The translations under genes were made by a program, and so were the position numbers. Shown here piece by piece: positions 36,776 to 45,770 of a DNA stretch of 64,000 bases (position 1 is its first letter; each line of letters begins with the position of its first letter). Below the pieces are notes generated by a model. That model had not been told where the DNA came from and searched no databases. It saw nothing but the letters and a program-made list of their open reading frames with translations. Origin of the DNA: Palleniella muris. GTDB lineage: Bacteria > Bacteroidota > Bacteroidia > Bacteroidales > Bacteroidaceae. The stretch is taken from positions 37,346-101,345 of the forward strand of contig NZ_SRZC01000013.1 of NCBI RefSeq assembly GCF_004792655.1, given 5' to 3'.

Positions 36776-37306
36776 ATGAAGCGCGTACGTTGCCCCAAAT
36801 GCGATAATTACATAATCTTTGACGAGACAAAATACGAGGATGGCCAGCAACTGGTTTTCCAATGTTCGGAATGCGGCAAGCAGTTTGCCATTCGCATGGG
36901 AGTGTCAAAACTGCAAAGGACGCAACGCGATGCAAACCCGGAAGAAGAAGCTGAAAAGACGGAATACGGTTCGATTCATGTCATAGAGAACGTGTTCGGA
37001 TACAAGCAAGTTATCCCACTGCACCTTGGCGACAACATCATCGGAAAATATGCAAAAGGAAATGACATCAACTGCCCGGTCGAGACAAGCGACCCTTCGA
37101 TGGATCTTCACCATTGCGTGCTGAACATCTCACGAAACAAAAAGGGCGAACTGAAGTATATCCTCCGCGATGGTCCTTCAAACACGGGCACCTTTGTCGA
37201 CAATGACATCCTCGGCGACAGGGAACGGCGCGTGATTGACCACGGGACACTGTTCACATGCGGTGCAACAAGCATCATTCTTCACATAAACGACAATGAA
37301 GAATAG
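36776..37306 (+). CDS. Zinc-ribbon FHA-domain protein
   Basis: 176 residues from the ATG at 36776 (MKRVRCPKCDNYIIF). An N-terminal MJ0042-type zinc ribbon has two CxxC pairs (CPKC and CSEC, residues 6-9 and about 31-34). A C-terminal FHA domain (about 75-170) contains IIGKYAKGNDINCPVETSDPSMDLHHCVL. FHA domains bind phosphothreonine, so this is a likely signalling adaptor, perhaps for a Ser/Thr kinase encoded elsewhere. It overlaps the start of the PorE-like gene by 11 bases. Confidence 0.85.
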   Translation: MKRVRCPKCDNYIIFDETKYEDGQQLVFQCSECGKQFAIRMGVSKLQRTQRDANPEEEAEKTEYGSIHVIENVFGYKQVIPLHLGDNIIGKYAKGNDINCPVETSDPSMDLHHCVLNISRNKKGELKYILRDGPSNTGTFVDNDILGDRERRVIDHGTLFTCGATSIILHINDNEE

Positions 37307-39353
37307 ATTTTCTATAATTATATTTTCATTGTTGTTGCTCTCCTCCTGCGGAATAGACAACAACATTAAGAAAGGCGAGGCTTTCCTCGCCCTTGGCGAA
37401 TATTATGACGCAGGAGAACAGTTCAAGAAAGCTTATTCCAAGACTCCGCCAAAAGAGCGCGCAAAGCGTGGTATGCTCGCACTGAAAATGGCTCACTGCT
37501 ATGAACGCATCCATGCCTCACAGAAAGCTGTTGGCGCATACCGCAATGCCGTAAGATACAACACTGCAACAATCAACGACCGCCTTAGCCTTGGCAGACA
37601 GATGCTGAAAGTCGGTGACTATAAAAACGCTGCCATAGAGCTGCAAATGGTTCTTGATTCCATGCCTGACAATATTCTGGCACAAAACGGTTTGCTCTCC
37701 GCAAAAATGGCACCGCAATGGAAAAAAGACGGTTCACGGTACATTGTGAAGAAGCAGGACATTTTCAATTCACGACGTGCCGATTTCTCGCCCATGCTTG
37801 CAGGTGACCAGTACGACCAACTTTACTTTACCTCAACTCGTAATGACGCTGAAGGAGACGAACTTAGCGGCATTACGGGAACAAAAGCCGGAGACATTTT
37901 CGTCTCACAAAAAGACGACAAAGGAAAGTGGTCCAGACCGGAAGCAGTCACAGGTGGCATAAACACAGAATATGATGAGGGCACATGTTCCTTCTCGCCT
38001 GACGGCAGGGAAATGTACATCACTCAGTGTCTCAATGACGGAGAATATCCACGCTATGCACAAATAGCCAAGTCAAACCGATCTGACGCTGCATGGGGCA
38101 AAGCCACTGTTGTCGAGCTTACAAAGGATACACTGTCAAGTTTCGCCCACCCTACCCTGTCACCTGACGGAAACTGGATTTATTTCGTAAGCGATATGCC
38201 CGGAGGACAAGGAGGACTGGACATTTGGCGTGCACGCATCACGGCTGCAGGATTTGGCGGAGTGGAGAACCTCGGGTCACAGATAAACACTCCGGGCAAT
38301 GAGATGTTTCTGGCATTCCGCCCTAACGGTGATTTATATTTCTCTTCCGACGGACTGCCGGGAATGGGAGGGCTGGACATTTATTATGCCACTACTGACG
38401 CGAATGGAAAACTAAAGATTGAACATCCGGGCTACCCCTTGAACTCCAACGGTGATGATTTCGGCATGACATTTGAAGGATTGCAGAATAAAGGCTACTT
38501 TTCATCCAATCGTGCAGACCTTGGACGTGGCTGGGACAAAATATACTCTTTCGAGAACCCTGAGATAATACAGACTGTAAAAGGCTGGGTATACGAGAAT
38601 GACGGATACGAACTTCCGAAAGCTCTTGTCTACATGGTTGGCAACGATGGCACTAACCTGAAACTCAATGTAAAGGGTGACGGTTCTTTCGAGCAAAAGA
38701 TTAACCCGGATGTTGATTATATATTCCTTGCCACTTGCCCGGGATTCCTTAATCATAAAGAGGAACTAAGAGTACAAAAAGTGGAAGAATCAGAGGAATA
38801 TACATTACAGTTCCCACTGCCGAATATCGGCATCCCTACACTCATCAACAACATAAACTACGAGTTTGATAAAGCAACACTGACACCAGAATCCACAGAA
38901 GCTCTTGACAAACTGGTGGACTTGCTCAACGAAAATCCGAACATAACTATAGAACTCTCTGCCCATTGTGACTATCGTGGTTCGGCTGCATACAACAAAA
39001 CCCTGTCACAGAAACGTGCGGAATCGGTATGTTCCTATCTCAAATCCAAAGGTATTGCAGCCGACCGCCTCACTCCACGCGGCTACGGTAAGGAGAAACC
39101 GAAGGTCATACGCAAGAAACTGACAGAGACATACAAATGGCTGAAAGAGGATGACCGTCTTACTCAAGAGTTCATAGAAAAGCTCCCGAAAGACCAGCAG
39201 GAGATTGCCAACCAGCTGAACCGCCGTACAGAGTTCATCGTTCTCCGCACAACCTACGGTATGTTTGACGAGAAAGGCAACCTCAAGCCTCTGCCAAAGA
39301 AGCAGCACAAAGAGGAAAACAACGCAGATACAGAGTTCTTCGACATGGAATAA
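37296..39353 (+). CDS. PorE-like OmpA lipoprotein
   Basis: 685 residues. The signal MKNRFSIIIFSLLLLSSC has a lipobox with Cys18. Domains in order are TPR repeats (about 22-140), a WD40-like PD40 beta-propeller (about 160-430, with SPDGREMYI, LSPDGNWIYFVSDMPGGQGGLDIW and LPGMGGLDIYYA), a carboxypeptidase-regulatory-like Ig module (about 435-510), and an OmpA_C peptidoglycan-binding domain (about 520-655, INYEFDKATLTPES, SAHCDYRGSAAYNKTLSQKRAESV). This is the layout of Porphyromonas PorE, a peptidoglycan-anchored part of type IX secretion. The identity is strong by architecture. I cannot tell which paralogue it is. Confidence 0.85.
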   Translation: MKNRFSIIIFSLLLLSSCGIDNNIKKGEAFLALGEYYDAGEQFKKAYSKTPPKERAKRGMLALKMAHCYERIHASQKAVGAYRNAVRYNTATINDRLSLGRQMLKVGDYKNAAIELQMVLDSMPDNILAQNGLLSAKMAPQWKKDGSRYIVKKQDIFNSRRADFSPMLAGDQYDQLYFTSTRNDAEGDELSGITGTKAGDIFVSQKDDKGKWSRPEAVTGGINTEYDEGTCSFSPDGREMYITQCLNDGEYPRYAQIAKSNRSDAAWGKATVVELTKDTLSSFAHPTLSPDGNWIYFVSDMPGGQGGLDIWRARITAAGFGGVENLGSQINTPGNEMFLAFRPNGDLYFSSDGLPGMGGLDIYYATTDANGKLKIEHPGYPLNSNGDDFGMTFEGLQNKGYFSSNRADLGRGWDKIYSFENPEIIQTVKGWVYENDGYELPKALVYMVGNDGTNLKLNVKGDGSFEQKINPDVDYIFLATCPGFLNHKEELRVQKVEESEEYTLQFPLPNIGIPTLINNINYEFDKATLTPESTEALDKLVDLLNENPNITIELSAHCDYRGSAAYNKTLSQKRAESVCSYLKSKGIAADRLTPRGYGKEKPKVIRKKLTETYKWLKEDDRLTQEFIEKLPKDQQEIANQLNRRTEFIVLRTTYGMFDEKGNLKPLPKKQHKEENNADTEFFDME

Positions 39354-39402
39354 TATGTCCCTCTATGGGGAAAACTATATTTTTTTAATACCTGAGACAA
39401 TA

Positions 39403-39454
39403 AAAGTGGTGTTCAACAAATCCATAATTCACGGATAATGTTGAACACCACTTT
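39403..39454. terminator. Bidirectional terminator, PorE-like / rel
   Basis: 16-bp perfect arms (AAAGTGGTGTTCAACA and its complement) with a 20-base loop between convergent genes. Confidence 0.9.
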
Positions 39455-39504
39455 CTTCTTCATACTGGTCGTTCAAACCTTGTTATATAATGCCAATGCA
39501 GCTA

Positions 39505-41760
39505 TCACACTCTGCTCACCTGCTTCACCCCTTTGACAACACGGAGCTTTTTCATCAGTTGCTCAAGACGGCTTGTGTCATCAATATTAACGACAAGTGT
39601 CCCTGCAAAGAGACCGTCATGGCTGTCAATATTGATGGAGCGCATCAGTATACGCTCTTCCTTTGAGATTACGGACGTGATGTTTGACACAATACCTATG
39701 TCATCATTGCCTATCACACGCAGCGTAATGGCATATTGCCCACAACCTTTGCCACTCCACTGTGCATCAACAATACGATAACCGAAACGACGGCGCAGTT
39801 CGGGCGCATTAGGGCAGTCACAACGGTGAATCTTTATACCACCGGAAACAGTGACAAAGCCAAACACATCATCACCGTAGATAGGATGACAGCAACTTGC
39901 AAGAGTATAATCCAGCCCCTTTTGGCTTTGGTCTATGACAAGCACATCGGAACGTGAGCCCTCAATACCGCTTCTATTTGATGCCGCACCAGTGATATAC
40001 TCGTCAGTCAATTTGAAATCAGCGGCAGAACGATGGTCAGGGTCAATACGCTCATCGCCTGCCAAAGAAGACTGGACTGGTTTTGGATTCTTAAGCAGAG
40101 CGTATTTCTCTATAACCTCCTGCATGTCAAGAATCCCCTCACCGACTTGGCGATAGAACTCCGCAACTTCCTTCAGCCCGAGTTTTTTCACAAGTTGTTG
40201 TATGGTAGCCTCATCAAAGTCCAGTTTCCTGTTCTTCAACCTGCGTTCCACCATTTCTTTTGTTATGGCAATTTCCTTGACAACAGTCTCCTTCAATGCA
40301 AGCCGTATCTTTGACTTGGCACGTGAAGTATTGGCTATCTGCAGCCATTCGCGCTTTGGACGCTGCTGCACATTTGTGACGATCTGCACCTGGTCACCGG
40401 AACGCAGTTCATAGCGCATATTCTGCACTTTGCCATTAACCTTCGCACCGGTACAATGGCAGCCGACTTTGGAATGGATGCAGAAAGCAAAGTCAAGGAC
40501 GGTGGAACCCGCCGCCAACTTAAAGAGGTCGCCCTTAGGAGTGAAAACATATATTTCTTCGTCCTTCAGCGACTTCCGGAAGAAATCCATCACCTCTAAA
40601 TCATCACCGGCTTCCATTGCAGCGCGAATGGAAGCAAGCCAGTCATCCATGCCACCACCTTCTTTGACGCCTTTGTAGCGCCAATGGGCAGCAAGACCAT
40701 GCTCTGCAATGTCGTCCATACGCTCGGTGCGTATCTGAACCTCCACCCACTTGTTTTCCGGACCAAGAACAGTTATGTGCAGTGACTCATAACCATTGGA
40801 CTTTGGTACAGACAGCCAGTCTCTAAGGCGTTTGGGATTAGGCTGATACATATCGGTTATGATACTGTAAACCTGCCAGCACTCCATTTTCTCCCTCTCC
40901 GGCTTTGAGTCAAGGATTATCCTTATGGCAAAGAGGTCATAGACACCCTCAAACGGACACTTCTGTTTCTTCATCTTCTGCCAAATGGAGTGTATGGATT
41001 TTGTCCTGCCTTTTATATGGAATTTCAGTCCTTGCGCCTCCAGCTTCTCCTGTATAGGCACTATGAAATTCTGTATATAAGCATCACGCTGCTTTTTCGT
41101 CTCATTCAGTTTGTCCTTGATATGGTAGTATGCGTCATGCTCAAGATATTTCAGCGAAAGGTCTTCCAGTTCGGATTTCAGCTTGTAAAGTCCAAGTTTG
41201 TGAGCCAAAGGAGCATACAGATAGTTTGCCTCCTCAGCAGCCTTTTGCCGTGCCTTCGCATCCGGACAGCACTTTAAGTTGCGCATAAGGTTGACCCTGT
41301 CGGCTATCATCACAAGGATTACACGCATGTCCTCTGCAAAAGAAAGCAGGAGATTGCGGAAATTCTCAGACTCGATTGTCGGTGTCTTCTCATAAAGGGA
41401 CTGAATACGGATTATCCCATTAATAATGTCTGACACACCTGCCCCATATTTATCAAGAATATCCTCCTGTGTGGTATAACCATTAAGGACACTCCTGTAA
41501 AGCATTATTGCAATGACACTGTCACGCTTAAGCCCAATCTCATCTATTGCAATAACAGCTGTCTGCAACGAGTGCAGGATTGGGTTAAGATGAAAGACAT
41601 CACGCCCTATCCTACCATCCTCCAAAGACTGCAGAACCTGATGACGTATATTACGCTCGTCATCCTGATGCAGGAAACAGCCAACTTTCTCCTTCAACTG
41701 TTCAAGCAGAGTGGCTATTTCCTGCCTTTCTGCTTCTGTAAAACTGAGTTTCTCCTCCAT
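39505..41760 (-). CDS. relA: RelA/SpoT-family (p)ppGpp enzyme, degenerate HD
   Basis: 751 residues with the long Rel architecture. An HD-type domain (about 35-190) precedes the synthetase (about 235-380: HIKGRTKSIHSIWQKMKK, YDLFAIRIIL, NGYESLHITVLGP and VEVQIRTERMDDIAEHGLAAHWRYK). TGS (about 400-460), helical and C-terminal ACT (about 675-751) domains follow. The HD catalytic residues are replaced. The usual LLHDVVED region reads MLYRSVLN (Y88, R89, L92, N93), and ADRLHNMR reads ADRVNLMR. It is therefore probably a synthetase without hydrolase activity. A bifunctional paralogue should exist elsewhere. Confidence 0.92.
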   Translation of the reverse strand: MEEKLSFTEAERQEIATLLEQLKEKVGCFLHQDDERNIRHQVLQSLEDGRIGRDVFHLNPILHSLQTAVIAIDEIGLKRDSVIAIMLYRSVLNGYTTQEDILDKYGAGVSDIINGIIRIQSLYEKTPTIESENFRNLLLSFAEDMRVILVMIADRVNLMRNLKCCPDAKARQKAAEEANYLYAPLAHKLGLYKLKSELEDLSLKYLEHDAYYHIKDKLNETKKQRDAYIQNFIVPIQEKLEAQGLKFHIKGRTKSIHSIWQKMKKQKCPFEGVYDLFAIRIILDSKPEREKMECWQVYSIITDMYQPNPKRLRDWLSVPKSNGYESLHITVLGPENKWVEVQIRTERMDDIAEHGLAAHWRYKGVKEGGGMDDWLASIRAAMEAGDDLEVMDFFRKSLKDEEIYVFTPKGDLFKLAAGSTVLDFAFCIHSKVGCHCTGAKVNGKVQNMRYELRSGDQVQIVTNVQQRPKREWLQIANTSRAKSKIRLALKETVVKEIAITKEMVERRLKNRKLDFDEATIQQLVKKLGLKEVAEFYRQVGEGILDMQEVIEKYALLKNPKPVQSSLAGDERIDPDHRSAADFKLTDEYITGAASNRSGIEGSRSDVLVIDQSQKGLDYTLASCCHPIYGDDVFGFVTVSGGIKIHRCDCPNAPELRRRFGYRIVDAQWSGKGCGQYAITLRVIGNDDIGIVSNITSVISKEERILMRSINIDSHDGLFAGTLVVNIDDTSRLEQLMKKLRVVKGVKQVSRV

Positions 41761-42086
41761 AACATTTACAAATTATTTTCACATACACCAAACATCGAAA
41801 CGTTCTTTTTGCCATAACCGAACCAATCATATCTGACATGATTTGCATACAGAAAAAGACATGCTATTCCCAACGTCGCTGCATTTGCGATACAAAAATA
41901 ATAAAATTTGTTATTACCTCTGTATTTTTTTATTATTTATTTTTTGATTTAAAATAAATTCACTAATTTTGTAGCAACGATAGAAACTTAACTATGGCAT
42001 ACCTTTTACGACACAGCAACACCATTGCCATGTTGTAATCCATTGAAATCGCATAATCTCTATAGAAACCATAAATCTAAAAAAAC
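41761..42086. other. Divergent gap rel / DUF4301
   Basis: AT-rich. TAATTTTG (41964-41971) with TTTG 17 bp upstream (41943-41946) is a likely promoter for the DUF4301 gene, giving a leader of about 110 bases. No gene or repeat is seen. Confidence 0.5.
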
Positions 42087-43604
42087 ATGTTATCAGAAAA
42101 AGATTTGCAGCAACTTGCCTCAAAAGGCATCACACCTGAGAAACTTGAACAGCAACTCAACGAATTCAAAACCGGTTTCCCTTTCCTCAAACTCGAAGGT
42201 TCCGCAGTAATCGGAAAAGGCATCGTAGCTCCGTCTGCAGACGAAGTAAAGACCTATGTACAGGCATGGGACGCCTATAAAGCAGAGGGAAAGAAGATTG
42301 TGAAGTTCGTACCTGCATCCGGAGCAGCTTCACGAATGTTCAAGGATATGTTCGCTTTTGCTGACGCGGACTATGACGTGCCGACAACTGACTTTGAAAA
42401 GAAGTATTTCGACAACATCGAGAACTTCGCATTCTACGATGCACTTGACGTTCTTCTCAAAGAACAGAAAGGCAAAGGAGTGAAAGAGCTTATCGCTGAG
42501 GGTGACTACAAATCAGTTGCCAAAGGCATGCTTGCAAAAGACGGTCTGAACTACGGTCAGCTGCCAAAGGGCATGCTCTTGTTCCACAAATACGAGGAAG
42601 GCGCACGCACTCCAATGGAGGAGCATCTCGTGGAAGGCGCGCTGTATGCTGCATCCAACGGCGAAGCAAACGTGCATTTCACAGTCTCCGGCGAGCATCT
42701 TGACTTCTTCAAGCAGAAAGTGGCTGACAAGGCAGACTATTATGCTGAGAAATACGGCATAAAGTACGACATTTCATTCTCTGAGCAGAAGTCTTCGACA
42801 GACACTGTAGCTGCCAATCCTGACGGAACTCCATTCCGCAACGAAGACGGCAGCTTATTGTTCCGCCCGGGTGGTCATGGCGCGCTCATAGAGAACCTTA
42901 ACGACATCTCTGCCGATATCATATTCGTAAAGAACATTGACAATGTCGTACCTGACCGCCTGAAGCCTGAGACAGTGGAATGGAAGCAGGTGATTGCAGG
43001 TGTGCTCGTGACATTGCAGAAACAGGCATTTGAATATCTCGAACTCCTTGACTCAGGAAAGTACGACCACGACAAGCTTATTGAAATTGTAAAATTCGTA
43101 CAGAACGACCTGTGCTGCCGCAAACCGGACATCAAAGAGCTTGAGGACGCAGACCTTGTAATCTATCTCCGCAAAAAACTCAACCGCCCGATGCGAGTAG
43201 CAGGCATGGTGAAGAATGTCGGTGAGCCTGGTGGTGGTCCGTTCCTTGCATATAATCAAGACGGCACTTACTCTCTGCAAATCCTTGAGTCAAGCCAAAT
43301 TGACAAGAAGAACGAACAGTATATGAAGTATTTCTCCGAAGGAACACACTTCAATCCGGTTGACCTCGTTTGCGCAGTGAAAGACTACAAAGGGAACGCT
43401 TTCAACCTGCCTGACTATATAGACCGCACAACAGGCTTCATCTCTTCCAAGTCAAAGAACGGCAAAGAGCTTCAGGCACTTGAACTTCCTGGACTTTGGA
43501 ACGGTGCAATGTCTGACTGGAACACCATCTTTGTTGAGGTTCCACTCGGCACTTTCAACCCTGTGAAGACTGTCAACGACCTTCTCCGCGACCAGCATCA
43601 GTAA
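42087..43604 (+). CDS. DUF4301 protein
   Basis: 505 residues, a Bacteroidetes family of unknown function. Highly patterned segments include KKIVKFVPASGAASRMFKDMFAF, KGMLLFHKYEEGARTPMEEHLVEGALYA, FRPGGHGALIENLNDISADIIFVKNIDNVVPD and GMVKNVGEPGGGPFLAYNQDG. The GGHGALIENL and KNIDNV motifs recall nucleotide-sugar pyrophosphorylase folds, so a nucleotidyltransferase-like fold is possible but only inference. There is no signal peptide. It has its own promoter and terminator. Confidence 0.85.
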   Translation: MLSEKDLQQLASKGITPEKLEQQLNEFKTGFPFLKLEGSAVIGKGIVAPSADEVKTYVQAWDAYKAEGKKIVKFVPASGAASRMFKDMFAFADADYDVPTTDFEKKYFDNIENFAFYDALDVLLKEQKGKGVKELIAEGDYKSVAKGMLAKDGLNYGQLPKGMLLFHKYEEGARTPMEEHLVEGALYAASNGEANVHFTVSGEHLDFFKQKVADKADYYAEKYGIKYDISFSEQKSSTDTVAANPDGTPFRNEDGSLLFRPGGHGALIENLNDISADIIFVKNIDNVVPDRLKPETVEWKQVIAGVLVTLQKQAFEYLELLDSGKYDHDKLIEIVKFVQNDLCCRKPDIKELEDADLVIYLRKKLNRPMRVAGMVKNVGEPGGGPFLAYNQDGTYSLQILESSQIDKKNEQYMKYFSEGTHFNPVDLVCAVKDYKGNAFNLPDYIDRTTGFISSKSKNGKELQALELPGLWNGAMSDWNTIFVEVPLGTFNPVKTVNDLLRDQHQ

Positions 43605-43642
43605 ACATCTGCTTTGCTGAAGACATAGCAAATAGCAACATA

Positions 43643-43684
43643 CAAGAGGCTGTCCGACAATGTTTTGCGTCGGGCAGCCTCTTG
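43643..43684 (+). terminator. Terminator after the DUF4301 gene
   Basis: 16-bp stem (CAAGAGGCTGTCCGAC with one G-T pair) and a 10-base loop, followed by CTTTATTTG. Confidence 0.85.
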
Positions 43685-43725
43685 CTTTATTTGTGCCCTT
43701 GATTAATATTCCACTTAACAAGCAA

Positions 43726-43835
43726 ACAATAAGTAACCATTGGTATGACAAAAGGTAACGCTTTGCATAACAAAGTGTTACCTTTTATTGGATAAAGTGT
43801 TACCTTTTACAGTACAAAGTGCCACACTTTACTTT
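43726..43835. repeat. 22-bp array E (5 units)
   Basis: Units start at 43726, 43748, 43770, 43792 and 43814, exactly 22 bp apart. Units 3 and 4 share AAAGTGTTACCTTTTA. The array ends about 45 bases before the urea transporter operator. Confidence 0.9.
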
Positions 43836-43878
43836 TTCGTTCCTCAACCCGCATTTAAAAGTGAAAAAGCATCGCTAA

Positions 43879-43901
43879 TACAGAAAATTTCTGTACTTTT
43901 G
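43879..43901 (+). promoter_or_regulatory. Palindromic operator over urea transporter promoter
   Basis: TACAGAAAATTTCTGTA (43879-43895) is a perfect 8+1+8 palindrome. It overlaps the first two bases of the -7 element TACTTTTG (43894-43901). A repressor bound here would block the polymerase. No TTTG lies 19 bp upstream, so an activator is also possible. Confidence 0.65.
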
Positions 43902-43963
43902 CACACGCTAAACTTTTCAAAGAGCTTTATTGGCACAAACTCACATAAACAGTATATAGCAAA

Positions 43964-44854
43964 ATGAAAAATACAAGTATTTTTTGCCGCTCACTCTTAC
44001 GCGGGACAGGTCAAGTGATGTTCATGGACAATGTAAACACCGGAGCATTGTTTCTTACAGGAATCATAATCGGTTCATGGATGTACGGCACTGTAATTGT
44101 GGCAGTTGGCGCAATGGCCGGTCTCATAGCGTCAACCATACCGGCATATCTTCTTCACAAGGGAGAGAAGGATGCAGACCAAGGGCTTTGCGGATACAAC
44201 GGCATACTCATCGGATGTGCCTTGCCTACGTTCTTTGCCGACACTCTGTTTATGTGGACTGCGCTCATTGTCCTTTCTGCCATGTCGCCGTGGCTCAGGG
44301 AGTTGATGAATAAGCCGCTGAAGCATCTTGGCATCAATGCTCTCACCTTCCCTTTCATTCTGTTGACTTGGCTATCTTTCTGCTTTGCCTTACCAACAGC
44401 AACTTCCGTACCGACAGAAACGGTGCACGGCATTACCGTTTCCTCTCTTGCAGAGGGCTTGATGAACGGAGTTTCCCAGATATTCCTCATCAACTCCTAC
44501 ATCTGTGGCGCACTCTTCCTCTTAGGCTTGCTCATTGCTGATTGGCGTGCGGCAGTATGGTGCGCCTTGGGTTCGGCAGCCGGAATCATCCTTGCATTTG
44601 CCTTTAGCCAAGACACAACAGCAATAACAAACGGACTTTACGGTTTCAATCCGGCATTGACAGCCATTGCCTTGGGAACTGTTTTCCGCAAAAGTGCTAT
44701 GCTTACGATTGTCGGAATCATCATAACATTCTTTATCCAAATAGCTCTCGCGCATCTGTTGCCACAGGTCGGCATACCGGGACTGACAGCACCGTTTTGC
44801 ATTGCGACATGGATTATACTGGTAATCACGAGTAAAAGGAAAGTAAACGAGTAG
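43964..44854 (+). CDS. Urea transporter
   Basis: Channel-like membrane protein of the SLC14/Yut family, 296 residues with about ten hydrophobic segments in two homologous halves. The family repeat is visible as GTGQVMFMDNVNTGALFLTGI and SQIFLINSYICGALFLLGLLI. The urea-channel motifs LCGYNGILIGCALPTFF and LYGFNPALTAIALGTVF are in the expected places. No urease genes are in the window. It is preceded by a palindromic operator and array E and followed by an acetyltransferase gene. Confidence 0.92.
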   Translation: MKNTSIFCRSLLRGTGQVMFMDNVNTGALFLTGIIIGSWMYGTVIVAVGAMAGLIASTIPAYLLHKGEKDADQGLCGYNGILIGCALPTFFADTLFMWTALIVLSAMSPWLRELMNKPLKHLGINALTFPFILLTWLSFCFALPTATSVPTETVHGITVSSLAEGLMNGVSQIFLINSYICGALFLLGLLIADWRAAVWCALGSAAGIILAFAFSQDTTAITNGLYGFNPALTAIALGTVFRKSAMLTIVGIIITFFIQIALAHLLPQVGIPGLTAPFCIATWIILVITSKRKVNE

Positions 44855-44921
44855 TCTGATATAAAACGGATATATCAGGCATAATACCATTTGTTATTTT
44901 ATCACCCAACCCTATGAGCGT

Positions 44922-45539
44922 ATGATGACAGAAATTGACCCCAAAAAGACAACGCGTGCCTACGCATTCGAGGTGTGGATGCAGGCACCAATGCCTATGG
45001 TCACATTCTTTAAGACACTGGATGTGACACGATTACGCAAGTTAAGCAGAAAGCGAGACTTGAAATTCAACATGCTGATGTGCTGGTGTATCGGACGGGC
45101 GGCAATCCAAATAAAAGAGTTTTTCATGTTGCCTGTGGGCAATAAGCTCATGCAGTTTAACACACTCGCAGTGAACACAATTGTCATGAACAAAGATGGA
45201 GAGGTCAGTTCATGTGACATTCCACTGTCAGACAGTCTGCAAAAGTTTAATGAAGATTACCTCCAACTGACCAAACAGGTGCACAATTCATGTGCCAATC
45301 ACGACCTTACGGACAGTATGGTGATTGGAACTTCTGCGTTAGTCCAGTACGAAATAGATGGTGTAGTGGGCATGTACAGTGGCATTTTCAATAATCCGTT
45401 CATGATTTGGGGCAAATATCATCGCGGATTGTTACATACGAAACTGGCTATCTCATTCCAATTCCATCACACTCAAATGGACGGCGCACATGCTGCACAC
45501 TTCTTAGACTTATTGCAAAAGGAGATTGATTGTTTATAA
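44922..45539 (+). CDS. CatA-like O-acetyltransferase
   Basis: 205 residues with the fold of type A chloramphenicol acetyltransferases. The catalytic HHxxxDG is present as FHHTQMDGAHAAHFL near the C terminus. Other landmarks are the N-terminal MQAPMPMVTFFKTLDVTRL and FNMLMCWCIGRAAIQIKEF. Family members in gut Bacteroidales are often not resistance enzymes, so I would not infer chloramphenicol resistance. It starts 68 bases after the urea transporter and may share its transcript. The first or second of two adjacent ATGs could be used. Confidence 0.85.
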   Translation: MMTEIDPKKTTRAYAFEVWMQAPMPMVTFFKTLDVTRLRKLSRKRDLKFNMLMCWCIGRAAIQIKEFFMLPVGNKLMQFNTLAVNTIVMNKDGEVSSCDIPLSDSLQKFNEDYLQLTKQVHNSCANHDLTDSMVIGTSALVQYEIDGVVGMYSGIFNNPFMIWGKYHRGLLHTKLAISFQFHHTQMDGAHAAHFLDLLQKEIDCL

Positions 45540-45579
45540 AAAGGTTCCGTTACTGTCAGGGAGTTACCCAATCCGAATG

Positions 45580-45616
45580 GTTTCCTTATTGGTTTTATAC
45601 TGTTTCCTTATTGGTT
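45580..45616. repeat. Two-copy 22-bp-pitch repeat
   Basis: GTTTCCTTATTGGTT occurs at 45580 and 45602, exactly 22 bp apart. The pitch is the same as in arrays A-F but the sequence differs. Confidence 0.5.
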
Positions 45617-45682
45617 CGGATGACCAACGAGACTTGAGTTAGCAGTAATCCAGAAATTGCTTCTCACCATCTTACAATAAAA

Positions 45683-45722
45683 AATGCAGGAGTAAATTCT
45701 ATAAAGAACTTACTCCTGCATT
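45683..45722. terminator. Bidirectional terminator, CAT-like / rny
   Basis: 13-bp perfect arms AATGCAGGAGTAA/TTACTCCTGCATT with a 14-base loop. Confidence 0.88.
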
Positions 45723-45770
45723 CTTATATATAATTATACTGTATAGAAACAGTATGAAATCATGCACTCA

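Noticed and set aside
44922..45539. Chloramphenicol resistance gene
   Set aside because: The fold and HHxxxDG motif match CatA-like enzymes, but the context is chromosomal with no mobile element; resistance cannot be inferred.
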